Positions 23,963 through 31,124 of a DNA stretch of 36,375 nt are shown here, in pieces (positions within the stretch are counted from its first letter, which is position 1; each line of letters starts with the position of its first letter). The position numbers and the translations under genes are program-made. The notes beneath the pieces are model-generated. The model was not told the DNA's origin. It did no database searches and worked only from the letters and a program-made list of their open reading frames with translations. Source of the DNA: a virus; IMG/VR virus record IMGVR_UViG_3300042476_000920, positions 1 to 36,375 of that record; one strand, written 5' to 3'.

Positions 23963-23987
23963 CAGACTTCGCTCAAACTGTTATACT
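23959..23987 (+). promoter_or_regulatory. Early-type promoter overlapping the exonuclease stop codon
   Basis: TTGACA (23959-23964), 17-nt spacer, TATACT (23982-23987). The exonuclease TGA (23960-23962) is part of the -35 hexamer. A GGAGTTAACC partial palindrome follows the -10. Confidence 0.75.
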
Positions 23988-24011
23988 GGAGTTAACCTTC
24001 AGGATTCAACC

Positions 24012-24275
24012 ATGTACATTATAATTACACCGTGCGAAACATATCAAACCCCAGTTTTGACAGAGGTTGAGCAACAAGGTCTGGAAAGTGGTGAGTACAC
24101 CATACTCAAGGTAATCTTCGATGGCTCTGATGAAGTAGTCCATCTAGATTGGACGGTACTCCAGGATTGGATTGAACAGAAAAAACAGGAAAAAAGAAAT
24201 AACCTAAACCCCTTGACATCTAATCTACTCTCTGTTATACTGGGGTTATTAACCCAACAAAAACTGGTTAAGTGA
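24012..24275 (+). CDS. Small protein of unknown function with a promoter in its 3' end
   Basis: 87 residues (MYIIITPCETYQTP). The core 'EQQGLESGEYTILKVIFDGSDEVVHLDWTVLQDWIEQKKQE' is a compact beta-beta-alpha unit. The last ~22 residues ('PLTSNLLSVILGLLTQQKLVK') are encoded by the -35/-10 cassette itself (24213-24255), so the tail looks like readthrough into regulatory DNA. A possible ribosome binding site AGGA precedes the ATG. Not recognised. Confidence 0.45.
   Translation: MYIIITPCETYQTPVLTEVEQQGLESGEYTILKVIFDGSDEVVHLDWTVLQDWIEQKKQEKRNNLNPLTSNLLSVILGLLTQQKLVK
24213..24255 (+). promoter_or_regulatory. Early-type promoter with start-site palindrome
   Basis: TTGACA (24213-24218), 17-nt spacer, TATACT (24236-24241), then GGGTTATTAACCC (24243-24255) over the expected start site. 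The spacer is identical to those at 25670 and 30432 (TCTAATCTACTCTCTGT). Confidence 0.8.
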
Positions 24276-24295
24276 GAACCAAGCTTAATCAATCA

Positions 24296-24306
24296 GGGTT
24301 AAACCC
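24296..24306. promoter_or_regulatory. Extra GGGTTAAACCC palindrome
   Basis: An 11-bp palindrome between the two tandem promoters of the SSB-like gene. It has the same consensus as the start-site palindromes but no adjacent promoter. Confidence 0.4.
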
Positions 24307-24362
24307 CCTTTAACTAGGGTAAAGCGGCAGAGAAAAGCCTAAAAAGAATTTTCTCAAACCCC

Positions 24363-24402
24363 TTGACACCTAATATACCTTCTGTTATACTAGGGTTAAC
24401 CC
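24363..24402 (+). promoter_or_regulatory. Early-type promoter of the SSB-like gene
   Basis: TTGACA (24363-24368), 17-nt spacer, TATACT (24386-24391), then the perfect palindrome GGGTTAACCC (24393-24402) and ACAAAAAC. The upstream part (CCTAAAAA, TTTTCTCAA, CCCC) is shared with the promoter at 29072. Together with the promoter at 24213 it gives the next gene two strong starts. Confidence 0.8.
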
Positions 24403-24438
24403 AACAAAAACCAAATCTAAACAAAACCCAACAAATTT

Positions 24439-25353
24439 ATGACAACCTCAACTGCACAAGTACCCTCCGTAGTTTCCTTTGATGAAGTAATTTCCTTATA
24501 CTCTGGTAAGCTTTGGGACAAGGTTTATACCAATGTTCCAAACTCTAAGATTGGACGTACCTTAACCACCCAACTCAGTTACATTTTAAACCAAGTTGGT
24601 GAAAAGTTCGACCCAGATGGCTCCATTCTGACAGTAAAAGCGGAAAATGGGGTGTTCAAAGCACTCTATAGCCCCACCCTTTATAAAGTTTCTAACACAT
24701 TATTGCGGGGTTCGGCATACGCAAAAGCAAACCCCAGCTTGTTTGAAGACGAACCTGCTGAAAACGGTGAAACTGGTTACAACCTAGGAGTTCGTTTCAG
24801 TCAAACCTTGTTCGTACCCTACATGGCTTTCGCCAATATCGAAGGCATCGCATCCATGCCTTCCGACAGTGGCATCACCATTGTCCTTCCCGAAAGCGAA
24901 GCGTTCCCCGAAGGTTTGACCTTTGACTTGACCGCACGTTTTACTGAAGCCGACATGGAAAAACGTAAAAACGATTCCATAAAAATGCGTCGGGCATTCA
25001 CAAAAGGTACTTTCTTTACTTATTTGGCTGAACCCCCGACTGGTGGTGGTTCTGCTACACCCCTCCGTGATTTGGAAGACGGTACAGAATACACTATCGT
25101 AGGGTATGAATTTAAAGAAAGTGACAATGGTGGATTTTTCACCCTCACCACTGAAGATGGTATGAAGATTATGTCCAACAAAGCCATTGCCCGTACTCTT
25201 GAGGCTGGCCCGGTAGTCACCCCTACTAAAACCTGCTTACTCCGAGTAGTAAACAAAACAAAAATGGCAAATGGAAATACTAAGGTTAATGCGTCTCTAG
25301 TCGTACCCTCTGAGAATTTCCCCAGCCGTGGAGACATCGACCTAGATTGGTAG
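24439..25353 (+). CDS. Putative single-stranded DNA-binding protein
   Basis: 304 residues. The name rests on three things: two strong promoters directly upstream (high expression), position between exonuclease and helicase, and an acidic, aromatic-ended C-terminal tip ('SRGDIDLDW') like the tails by which SSBs recruit replication proteins. The second half is beta-rich with an OB-like pattern ('TEYTIVGYEFKESDNGGFFTLTTEDGMKIMSNKAIART', 'CLLRVVNKTKMANGNTKVNASLVV'). The first half has 'FSQTLFVPYMAFANIEG'. No classic SSB motif can be named. A highly expressed structural protein is the alternative; it does not look like an HK97 capsid protein. Confidence 0.5.
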   Translation: MTTSTAQVPSVVSFDEVISLYSGKLWDKVYTNVPNSKIGRTLTTQLSYILNQVGEKFDPDGSILTVKAENGVFKALYSPTLYKVSNTLLRGSAYAKANPSLFEDEPAENGETGYNLGVRFSQTLFVPYMAFANIEGIASMPSDSGITIVLPESEAFPEGLTFDLTARFTEADMEKRKNDSIKMRRAFTKGTFFTYLAEPPTGGGSATPLRDLEDGTEYTIVGYEFKESDNGGFFTLTTEDGMKIMSNKAIARTLEAGPVVTPTKTCLLRVVNKTKMANGNTKVNASLVVPSENFPSRGDIDLDW

Positions 25354-25427
25354 GCATTTTTACCTAATCCGAAGGGGGGTACAAAGCCCCCTTCACCATC
25401 TCTTTAATGGAAATACTGGAGTCTAAA

Positions 25428-25673
25428 ATGTCTGAGAATTTGATGCGGAAAGCTTTAGAAATTGTAAAGAGTTTCGACACGGAAGCCGAACGTTCCCAAG
25501 GGTTAGTGGCGTTAGCCCCTAATTTACCCCCAGAACTAATACCCGAAGCCATAGAACTTGCTGAGGGTATCAAAAAAGAGGACTTACGATTTCATGCTTT
25601 GGTAGCTTTAAGAGTCACTCTACCTTTGAAAGCATTAGCCCCTTACTTGGCTTTGGCTAAAGTAACCCCTTGA
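25428..25673 (+). CDS. Single HEAT-like repeat protein of cyanobacterial type
   Basis: 81 residues from the ATG at 25428, preferred over 25407 because GGAG stands 6-7 nt before it. The sequence 'SQGLVALAPNLPPELIPEAIELAEGIKKEDLRFHALVALRVTLP' is one unit of the 'L--LAP-LP-EL---AL--A--I-DE--R--AL-AL---LP' repeat found in long arrays in cyanobacterial NACHT/STAND and WD40 regulators. Here it stands alone. The stop TGA (25671-25673) overlaps the -35 of the next promoter. It may be a captured host module acting as a decoy or adaptor; function is unknown. Confidence 0.55.
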   Translation: MSENLMRKALEIVKSFDTEAERSQGLVALAPNLPPELIPEAIELAEGIKKEDLRFHALVALRVTLPLKALAPYLALAKVTP

Positions 25674-25698
25674 CATCTAATCTACTCTCTGTCATACA
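25670..25698 (+). promoter_or_regulatory. Early-type promoter overlapping the HEAT-gene stop
   Basis: TTGACA (25670-25675), 17-nt spacer TCTAATCTACTCTCTGT, CATACA (25693-25698). The -10 is one of the weaker copies and the following palindrome is degraded (GGGAGTAACCGTCC). Confidence 0.65.
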
Positions 25699-25761
25699 GG
25701 GAGTAACCGTCCAACACAAAGTTGACCCGTTAAAACAAACACTTTACCCTTGGGGAACATT

Positions 25762-26037
25762 ATGGTATCAGAAATGAATGAACTCCTTCCCACCGATTGC
25801 GGTGACTGTGAGTGCGATGATTTGGGATGTGATTTTAAGGATGACGAAGAATCTGACTTCGAGTGTAAGTTTCCTACCGAGTTTGACCTAAATACAGGTC
25901 TGCTTTATGATAATGTTCAAAACACTATTGACTCATTAACCACCGTACTCCGTAATCATCAGCTAGAATATGAGGAGGTTGATGTATATTCTGAATTGTT
26001 ACGTCAACTTTATGTAGTTTTCCAAACTTTAGGCTAG
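25762..26037 (+). CDS. Small acidic, Cys-containing protein, function unknown
   Basis: 91 residues from the ATG at 25762, with GGGGAA upstream; an in-frame TTG 12 nt earlier is less likely. The N-terminal third is very acidic with five Cys ('DCGDCECDDLGCDFKDDEESDFECKF'), a possible metal site. The rest is helical ('NVQNTIDSLTTVLRNHQLEYEEVDVYSELLRQLYVVFQTLG'). It is followed by the late motif and terminator-like hairpin before the endolysin gene, so it is the last gene of the preceding early unit. No family is recognised; strong acidity recalls DNA-mimic inhibitors, but that is only compositional. Confidence 0.45.
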   Translation: MVSEMNELLPTDCGDCECDDLGCDFKDDEESDFECKFPTEFDLNTGLLYDNVQNTIDSLTTVLRNHQLEYEEVDVYSELLRQLYVVFQTLG

Positions 26038-26050
26038 AACTCTAACCACT

Positions 26051-26101
26051 TAACGCCCAAGTCCAGATTTAGACCCTTGTTTAATCTGGACTTGATTTTT
26101 T
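26051..26101 (+). promoter_or_regulatory. Late-gene motif (site 7) leading into a terminator-like hairpin
   Basis: TAACGCCCAA (26051-26060) runs straight into an 11-bp perfect stem AAGTCCAGATT / AATCTGGACTT (26059-26069 and 26083-26093), followed by GATTTTTT and directly the ATG at 26102. The hairpin looks like an intrinsic terminator for early transcripts. How late transcripts avoid it is unclear. Confidence 0.7.
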
Positions 26102-26944
26102 ATGACCTTGAATCCTGCTAAAACCGTTACCTTTGACCAGCTAAAAGCTGATTCAGAGACTTTAAAAGACTTACAGACAGAACTAGCCAGAATAGGCTTT
26201 TATAAATTAGAAATTGACGGTATTTGGGGGGAAGGGACAGAACTAGCCCTTAAACAAGCCTCTGAGAAATATAAACTTAATAATTTTGAAAAACAAGTTA
26301 TCGGTAAGAGTTTCATCACAAAACTGTTGGCAGATACTGCTAAACCGGCGGATACCCTTAAATACGATTTGAGTCCAGTGGCGGAGGCAGATTTTCAAGC
26401 CTTGGCTAAAAGTCTTAATCTAGAGGTCGCCCTATTGAAAGCAGTTGCCGAAGTTGAATCTTCTGGTCGAGGACTTCAGGATGATGGCAGACCCGTCGTT
26501 AGATTTGAATCCCACGTTTTCTCTAGTATGACTAACCGTAAATTTGATTCTTCCCATCCTAAACTCTCTACTCGCAAATACTCTCCCTTATTGAACTCCC
26601 GTAGTTCTGAGGGGGAATACCTACGCTTAGAGGCGGCTATGCTTTTAGACCGGGAAGCGGCATTACAATCAGCATCCTTTGGGGCTTTCCAGATTATGGG
26701 ATTCAACTATGAAGTGGTTGGCTACCCTACAGTTGAAGAATTTTTCCAAGCCATGCACAGCCCTAAAGACCAGTTAAAAGCTTTAGGGCAGTTTTTAGTT
26801 CGTAATGCTTTGGTGGTTTCCCTAAGACGAAAAGATTTTAAAGGGTTTGCTCGTTCTTATAATGGCCCGGCTTACAACCAACATCGCCCACCTTATGATG
26901 AGCGTATCCGTACTGCATACGAAAAACATTTGAAAAACATTTGA
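26102..26944 (+). CDS. Endolysin: peptidoglycan-binding + N-acetylmuramidase
   Basis: 280 residues. Residues ~18-70 are a PG_binding_1 domain ('LKDLQTELARIGFYKLEIDGIWGEGTELALKQ'). Residues ~95-280 match the N-acetylmuramidase family (DUF3380 type): 'LEVALLKAVAEVESSGRG' with the catalytic Glu, 'GRPVVRFESHVFSSMT', 'QSASFGAFQIMGFNYEVVGYPTVEEFF', 'QLKALGQFLVRNALVVSLRRKDFKGFARSYNGPAY' and 'YDERIRTAYEKHL'. It cleaves host peptidoglycan at lysis and has no signal peptide, so a holin is expected to release it. The motif/hairpin element ends directly at its ATG, with no Shine-Dalgarno sequence. A short duplication (GAAAAACATTT twice) marks its 3' end. Confidence 0.85.
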   Translation: MTLNPAKTVTFDQLKADSETLKDLQTELARIGFYKLEIDGIWGEGTELALKQASEKYKLNNFEKQVIGKSFITKLLADTAKPADTLKYDLSPVAEADFQALAKSLNLEVALLKAVAEVESSGRGLQDDGRPVVRFESHVFSSMTNRKFDSSHPKLSTRKYSPLLNSRSSEGEYLRLEAAMLLDREAALQSASFGAFQIMGFNYEVVGYPTVEEFFQAMHSPKDQLKALGQFLVRNALVVSLRRKDFKGFARSYNGPAYNQHRPPYDERIRTAYEKHLKNI

Positions 26945-26975
26945 AAACTAAAGTAAAACCACTTTAAATCAGCCC

Positions 26976-27004
26976 TTGACAATTCTGGGGGGGTCTGTTA
27001 CACT
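26976..27004 (+). promoter_or_regulatory. Early-type promoter of the helicase gene
   Basis: TTGACA (26976-26981), 17-nt spacer, TACACT (26999-27004). The TTG of the -35 is also an in-frame start codon of the helicase frame. The promoter shows that the real start is further downstream, at 27039. Confidence 0.75.
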
Positions 27005-27038
27005 GGGTTCAACAAGGACAAGTAATCTGCGGCCAGTG

Positions 27039-29021
27039 ATGACGAGAAAGTTAACTGCAAGAGAAAAAAATAGCGTGGACAAATTCAACCATGAGGGTTG
27101 TGACCCCCATGAAAACCGATTTGAGAACCAGCAAGAACAAAAAACCCCTAGAGATTCTGATGATGAGGGTCAGTTTATGGGGGATTTCACCCGTTATCGG
27201 GAGGGAATGCGAGTTCTGGCTCAACATGGGCTAGAGCTTATCCCCCATCCAAAGGGTGATTTAGCTGGACACAAAATTTATATTGACTGTCCCTACACGG
27301 TAGCTCCCACTGGGGATGGCTACAAACCACCTTCGGATTTCCATTGGAAAAAGAAAATTGTGCCAATGGAACACCAGGACACCCTGGAGGACGCAGTAAA
27401 CATGATTAAGTCCCATTGTAGCAAGCAAGTTTGGGAATACTGGAAACCTTTAGTGTTTCACAATGGGGACAATCGTAGACCAGTTTTTAATACTGCTCTT
27501 TTAATGTTGGCTGGTGAGCAAACCAAACGATACAATTCTGGCATTAGTTTAAGGGGTGGTACTGGTGGGAAATATATAGTTCCCCAGAAATCTTGGTTTG
27601 ACCCCCGCATTCAGGAGGTTACAGCCCAAGATTTGTTGTCCATCTTTCCCGAAGCAGAACGTCAAATGTTCCTCTTATTAGTCGGGAGAATTGTGGTTGG
27701 AAGTGGTGATTCCACAACTGTTGAGGGAATCGACATTAACCATAAGTTTCGCTCTATGGGCATTGTCTTGGGTGAACCAGGCTTGGGTAAATCGGCTCTA
27801 ATGACCTTTGTAATGGACGCTCTGAAAAATTGCGGCTATGACATCCAAACCATGGCTGATAACTTTGGCAGATTTGGTTGGGGGGAAATTGCTGTCTCCC
27901 ATCTGGCTTATCTGGATGACCTCACCAAATCCACCCAACAAAAAATGTTACACTCCGGGCTGACTAAGCAATTGGTTAGTAACGGTGTACTACGCACCGA
28001 AAATAAAGGAGTTGACGCAATAAACGTTAAGTCTCGAACTGTCATAATTGCTTGTTCTAACGAGTGGAATGCTCGTGACTTGTATAATGCTGATGACGGT
28101 ATTAAGGACAGGGTAAATATGCTCTCTATTTACCAGGAGACAGAATTAAAGAAAATGGTGGGTACTGGGTTATCCTCTGGTAGCCCTGATTTCCGAACTT
28201 GGCATCATTGGAATTATCTGGCTAAAAAACTTAATACCACTACCGATGTTTTGGGGTTTTGGCTACTCCACTTGTCCTCCGAAGAGTTCCTCAAAGTGGC
28301 AGGTTACACTGAGTCCGTATTGCCCCGTGACCCCAAAAAATTTCCTTCGCTATCAGATGAAACTTATAATCAGATGCTGAGGATGACTGGGGCTACTATG
28401 GCTCAAACCAATCCTAACCGTCTGGAAGAAACCATTGTAGCCCTCCATAAAGAACTGAGAATCCGTACAGTTCAAAATGCTACAAAGGATATGGTTCACT
28501 TCTGGAGATTCTGTATGGTTTTTTCGGGAATTGACTCCAAGAGTGGGATTGGTGAATACTACGAGTCTAGTGCTAACTTTGATGACCAACTCGCAGTGTT
28601 CTTTCTCGAAGCTCAAAGAGCCTTTATGGGAAATAAAGGTATTGATTTATGTCGCTATTTAAAGTCTGATTTTGAGAAAAGGGGGAAACCTAAAGGTCAT
28701 CCCTACGCCATAGTAGAATCCGTGTCCGCTACAGGATTAAATAATGCAATACTAAAAGGCTTGGAGTTAGCTTCCCAACACAATAGCCCCGCTAACATCA
28801 TAGAAAATATGCTTAAGGGGTTAACCACTACTGGAGGTTACGAACTTCGTAGGGACTTATCCGTAATCGTGAGCTACTACGAAGGCAGTAAAAGCTATGA
28901 CCCCCTATATAACCAAATTATCTCAGATGTCCAAGACTTAGACGATGAGGACGTATATCTAGGGTTTCACAAAGTCCTAACTAACCTTGCTAAGGGGTTT
29001 TTAAAACTGATGGTGGATTAG
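27039..29021 (+). CDS. Replicative helicase (D5/SF3-like ATPase)
   Basis: 660 residues from the ATG at 27039; the upstream in-frame TTG at 26976 falls within the promoter -35. Walker A 'GEPGLGKS' at residues 245-252, Walker B-like 'LAYLDD' at 289-294, and a sensor-type 'TVIIACSNEWNARD' at about 335-348 with arginine-containing 'GIKDRVNML' after it. This order is typical of SF3 or D5-type phage helicases. The N-terminal ~200 residues ('MEHQDTLEDAVNMIKSHCSKQVWEYWKPL') resemble accessory domains of such proteins; no primase catalytic motif is seen. It would unwind the phage origin. Early-type promoter upstream, then a 106-nt gap with another promoter before the next gene. Confidence 0.7.
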   Translation: MTRKLTAREKNSVDKFNHEGCDPHENRFENQQEQKTPRDSDDEGQFMGDFTRYREGMRVLAQHGLELIPHPKGDLAGHKIYIDCPYTVAPTGDGYKPPSDFHWKKKIVPMEHQDTLEDAVNMIKSHCSKQVWEYWKPLVFHNGDNRRPVFNTALLMLAGEQTKRYNSGISLRGGTGGKYIVPQKSWFDPRIQEVTAQDLLSIFPEAERQMFLLLVGRIVVGSGDSTTVEGIDINHKFRSMGIVLGEPGLGKSALMTFVMDALKNCGYDIQTMADNFGRFGWGEIAVSHLAYLDDLTKSTQQKMLHSGLTKQLVSNGVLRTENKGVDAINVKSRTVIIACSNEWNARDLYNADDGIKDRVNMLSIYQETELKKMVGTGLSSGSPDFRTWHHWNYLAKKLNTTTDVLGFWLLHLSSEEFLKVAGYTESVLPRDPKKFPSLSDETYNQMLRMTGATMAQTNPNRLEETIVALHKELRIRTVQNATKDMVHFWRFCMVFSGIDSKSGIGEYYESSANFDDQLAVFFLEAQRAFMGNKGIDLCRYLKSDFEKRGKPKGHPYAIVESVSATGLNNAILKGLELASQHNSPANIIENMLKGLTTTGGYELRRDLSVIVSYYEGSKSYDPLYNQIISDVQDLDDEDVYLGFHKVLTNLAKGFLKLMVD

Positions 29022-29071
29022 TTTTAGACCTACGGGGGTGGCTAAAACCTAAAAAATTTTTCTCAACCCCC

Positions 29072-29100
29072 TTGACACCTGCCATACCCTCTGTTATACT
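29072..29100 (+). promoter_or_regulatory. Early-type promoter of the 435-residue gene
   Basis: TTGACA (29072-29077), 17-nt spacer, TATACT (29095-29100). The upstream block (CCTAAAAA, TTTTCTCAA, CCCC) is shared with the promoter at 24363. There is no GGGTTAACCC palindrome here. Confidence 0.75.
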
Positions 29101-29127
29101 TTAGTTATTGCTACCCCAAAGACACCT

Positions 29128-30435
29128 ATGTTAGGAACAGCCAACAAAATATTAAAAACTTCCACAGTAGAAGTCGAAATGGACTTCAGAGACTTTAATA
29201 ACGTCTCTATCGAAGCTTTAGAGGCGGAAATTGTGGATACCGACACTTTTATCGCCGTTCACGAAGAATTTAAACTTTTTGTAGAGAAAGTTGTCACACC
29301 CACTGGCTATACCAGCCGTCATTTCGTGGACATCTATAAACTCCTAAAAAAACTTTTACCCGTTTATAACCCCCCGAAAACTAAGGCTACTTCCAATAAG
29401 GGTCTACAAGCCGCTTACAACGCCGCTATGGGTTCCGTATTAACCACTATGGTTAACACTCCCTTCAAAAAGAAAACAGAAGCCGTAAAACTAACTGGCT
29501 CTCAGACTGTTGCGGCGGGTAGTGCTGTCCTATTACAATTACAAATTGCAATGGATTTTACCCACGAAATTTTTCATGATTTAGTTAGAAGTGTTGAGAA
29601 AGGAGAGCCTAGACTTAGACCTAAAGAGGTTCGTAGTGCGGATGATTTAATCCGTAATGAGGATTTTTTTGCTTACTCTTGCATCCCCCCTGAAGATGTA
29701 GATGGGAGAAAGGCCTATATTGACCAGACTATGGCTCACTGGCGTGAACACACCAACACCTATCTTGACTATATGTTCTCCATTCTAGAGTTCAGCGAAA
29801 ATAAATTTAACCGCCCCTGTGGTGAACTTGCCGAGGCTCTCCATACGTTTAAGGCTGAACTTGATAAGAAGGGTATCTTTAGAGCTTGGGTTAATTTCTA
29901 TGATAACGTAGGAGCCGTTAAAACCTACTCTAGTATGGGCATACCAATTGAACACGAGGGTTGTTGGGGCAATCAATTGGGGAGAGACCTTGATAACAAT
30001 CCCCTTTCCATTACTATGCTTTTAGAAAAGATGTTCCCATGGCAAGTAGGAAAATCCTACAGTAGAAGGCAAATAAATGCTTGGAACAAAGGCAAATGTG
30101 AGGTTCTTTTTTACGAGTGGGTTTCCCAATTCGTTTATTCTGACGACCCATTAAACTACGCTCCTTACTCTTTAAAGCTTAGAAAACCCCCCAAATCTGA
30201 TAAGGATATTTTTAAAGCCGCTTGGCAGAATCTTTATAATATCCAGAGACAAGTCCTAAACAAGATGGAGCAAAAAGTAAAAGCCACTTACGTCCGTGTT
30301 TCTGCTGACTTCTCTAATCTCACTTCCTCAGTCAAAGAAGGGTTCGCTAAATTCTGCGGTGGTCAAGTGGTAAATTTCTCCGTCCTAGAAACAGAAGACT
30401 CAGGACTAGAACCAAACTTCACCATGTCAACGTGA
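29128..30435 (+). CDS. Large unknown protein of the replication region
   Basis: 435 residues, not recognised. It is mostly helical, with a central segment 'QLQIAMDFTHEIFHDLVRSVEKGEPRLRPKEVRSADDLIRNEDFFAY' and conserved-looking 'GCWGNQLGRDLDNNPLSITMLLEKMFPWQVG'. No Walker, nuclease or zinc motif is visible. It follows the helicase with its own strong promoter, so a role in phage replication or host takeover is likely. The stop TGA (30433-30435) is embedded in the -35-like hexamer of the promoter at 30432. The start ATG at 29128 lies 27 nt after the -10, which leaves little room for a leader. Confidence 0.5.
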   Translation: MLGTANKILKTSTVEVEMDFRDFNNVSIEALEAEIVDTDTFIAVHEEFKLFVEKVVTPTGYTSRHFVDIYKLLKKLLPVYNPPKTKATSNKGLQAAYNAAMGSVLTTMVNTPFKKKTEAVKLTGSQTVAAGSAVLLQLQIAMDFTHEIFHDLVRSVEKGEPRLRPKEVRSADDLIRNEDFFAYSCIPPEDVDGRKAYIDQTMAHWREHTNTYLDYMFSILEFSENKFNRPCGELAEALHTFKAELDKKGIFRAWVNFYDNVGAVKTYSSMGIPIEHEGCWGNQLGRDLDNNPLSITMLLEKMFPWQVGKSYSRRQINAWNKGKCEVLFYEWVSQFVYSDDPLNYAPYSLKLRKPPKSDKDIFKAAWQNLYNIQRQVLNKMEQKVKATYVRVSADFSNLTSSVKEGFAKFCGGQVVNFSVLETEDSGLEPNFTMST

Positions 30436-30471
30436 CATCTAATCTACTCTCTGTTATACTGGGTTTAACCC
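30432..30471 (+). promoter_or_regulatory. Early-type promoter facing two - strand genes
   Basis: GTGACA (30432-30437), 17-nt spacer TCTAATCTACTCTCTGT, TATACT (30455-30460), then the palindrome GGGTTTAACCC (30461-30471). No + strand gene starts within 650 nt. Its transcript would be antisense to the genes at 30454-30606 and 30596-30994. Confidence 0.65.
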
Positions 30472-30606
30472 GACAAAAACTGTTGTCACATAGAAGACAT
30501 TATTTGTGGATGTTATTGTTTGAACTAAAGTCTCAGGGGTGGTAACTACATACACCCCGTTAGTCTCATTAGAAAATAATATTTCTCCATTCAGTTCAAT
30601 TGCCAT
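30454..30606 (-). CDS. Small 50-residue ORF after the fibre-associated gene (tentative)
   Basis: ATG at 30606 overlaps the end of the preceding - strand gene by 11 nt; GGAGG lies about 13 nt upstream. It encodes MAIELNGEILFSNETNGVYV, then 'VTTPETLVQTITSTNNVFYV' and a short end. The two beta-hairpin-like halves are compatible with a small virion appendage protein. The last 13 codons are read through the reverse of an early-type promoter cassette, so the C-terminus may be accidental. No family is recognised. Confidence 0.35.
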   Translation of the reverse strand: MAIELNGEILFSNETNGVYVVTTPETLVQTITSTNNVFYVTTVFVGLNPV

Positions 30607-30994
30607 CGGGAATTACCTCCGTAGTCACTTCCGGGCTTACATTAGCCAATCCTTCAAAAAATCTGTGTACAATTAGCCCATCGGGGGACTTCATTTCACA
30701 GTCATATACCCAAGCATCCCTCCCAACTATATTCCCCATTGCCGCCGGTAATAAGGTTGTGGTCTGATAAACCATAATTGGAGTTATTAATGTGTGGTTC
30801 TCATAGGTAATATCCCCTATTACGAAATCATCATTAACTATTTCAAAGTCTCCTTCTGCCAATAGAGTTCCCTTATGTTTTCTCTTAATTTGCCAAGCGA
30901 ACTCCCAGTCACTATAGTTACCCGCTAATAGTAAAGATTTACCCCTATAGCTGGCTCCTTGTCTTATTAATATGTTAACTTTTATTGGTTCCAT
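30596..30994 (-). CDS. Virion-appendage protein of the tail-fibre-associated type
   Basis: 132 residues. The layout 'INILIRQGASYRGKSLLL', then 'WEFAWQIKRKHKGTLLAEGDFEI', 'DITYENHTLITPIMVYQTTTLLP', and finally 'AWVYDCEMKSPDGLIVHRFFEGLANVSPEVTTE' matches a small beta-sandwich protein common in tail-fibre loci of many phages. Those are recognisable by the ending 'YDLE---DG-V-R-L-G---VSPEVTR'. A baseplate or fibre-assembly role is likely. Late motif TATGCGCCCAA 31 nt upstream, identical to that before the glycosyltransferase gene. Confidence 0.55.
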   Translation of the reverse strand: MEPIKVNILIRQGASYRGKSLLLAGNYSDWEFAWQIKRKHKGTLLAEGDFEIVNDDFVIGDITYENHTLITPIMVYQTTTLLPAAMGNIVGRDAWVYDCEMKSPDGLIVHRFFEGLANVSPEVTTEVIPDGN

Positions 30995-31025
30995 ACTGGT
31001 TTTCCCGCAATCCCTACCTTAATCT

Positions 31026-31036
31026 TTGGGCGCATA
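31026..31036 (-). promoter_or_regulatory. Late-gene motif TATGCGCCCAA (site 8)
   Basis: On the - strand, 31 nt before the ATG at 30994. The 11-mer is identical to the site at 19540-19550. It sits back-to-back with site 9 on the + strand, about 43 bp apart. Confidence 0.6.
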
Positions 31037-31078
31037 GGATTTTATCAATCTTAAACAGGGTGGGTATTGAGAAAAATC

Positions 31079-31089
31079 TATACGCCCAA
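31079..31089 (+). promoter_or_regulatory. Late-gene motif TATACGCCCAA (site 9)
   Basis: On the + strand, 35 nt before the ATG at 31125. It overlaps an earlier in-frame ATG at 31089. If the motif marks transcription initiation, 31125 is the correct start of the large gene. Divergent partner of site 8. Confidence 0.6.
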
Positions 31090-31124
31090 TGTCCTGTACA
31101 GAAGCATCATTCCCCCAATTTATA

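Noticed and set aside
24213-24402. CRISPR-like repeats among the recurring ~30-bp promoter blocks
   Set aside because: The repeats are TTGACA-N17-TATACT promoters at irregular distances with genes between them, not repeat-spacer units.
26976-27038. In-frame TTG start extending the helicase by 21 residues
   Set aside because: The TTG is part of a TTGACA -35 box and the extension covers the -10; translation cannot start upstream of the transcript start.
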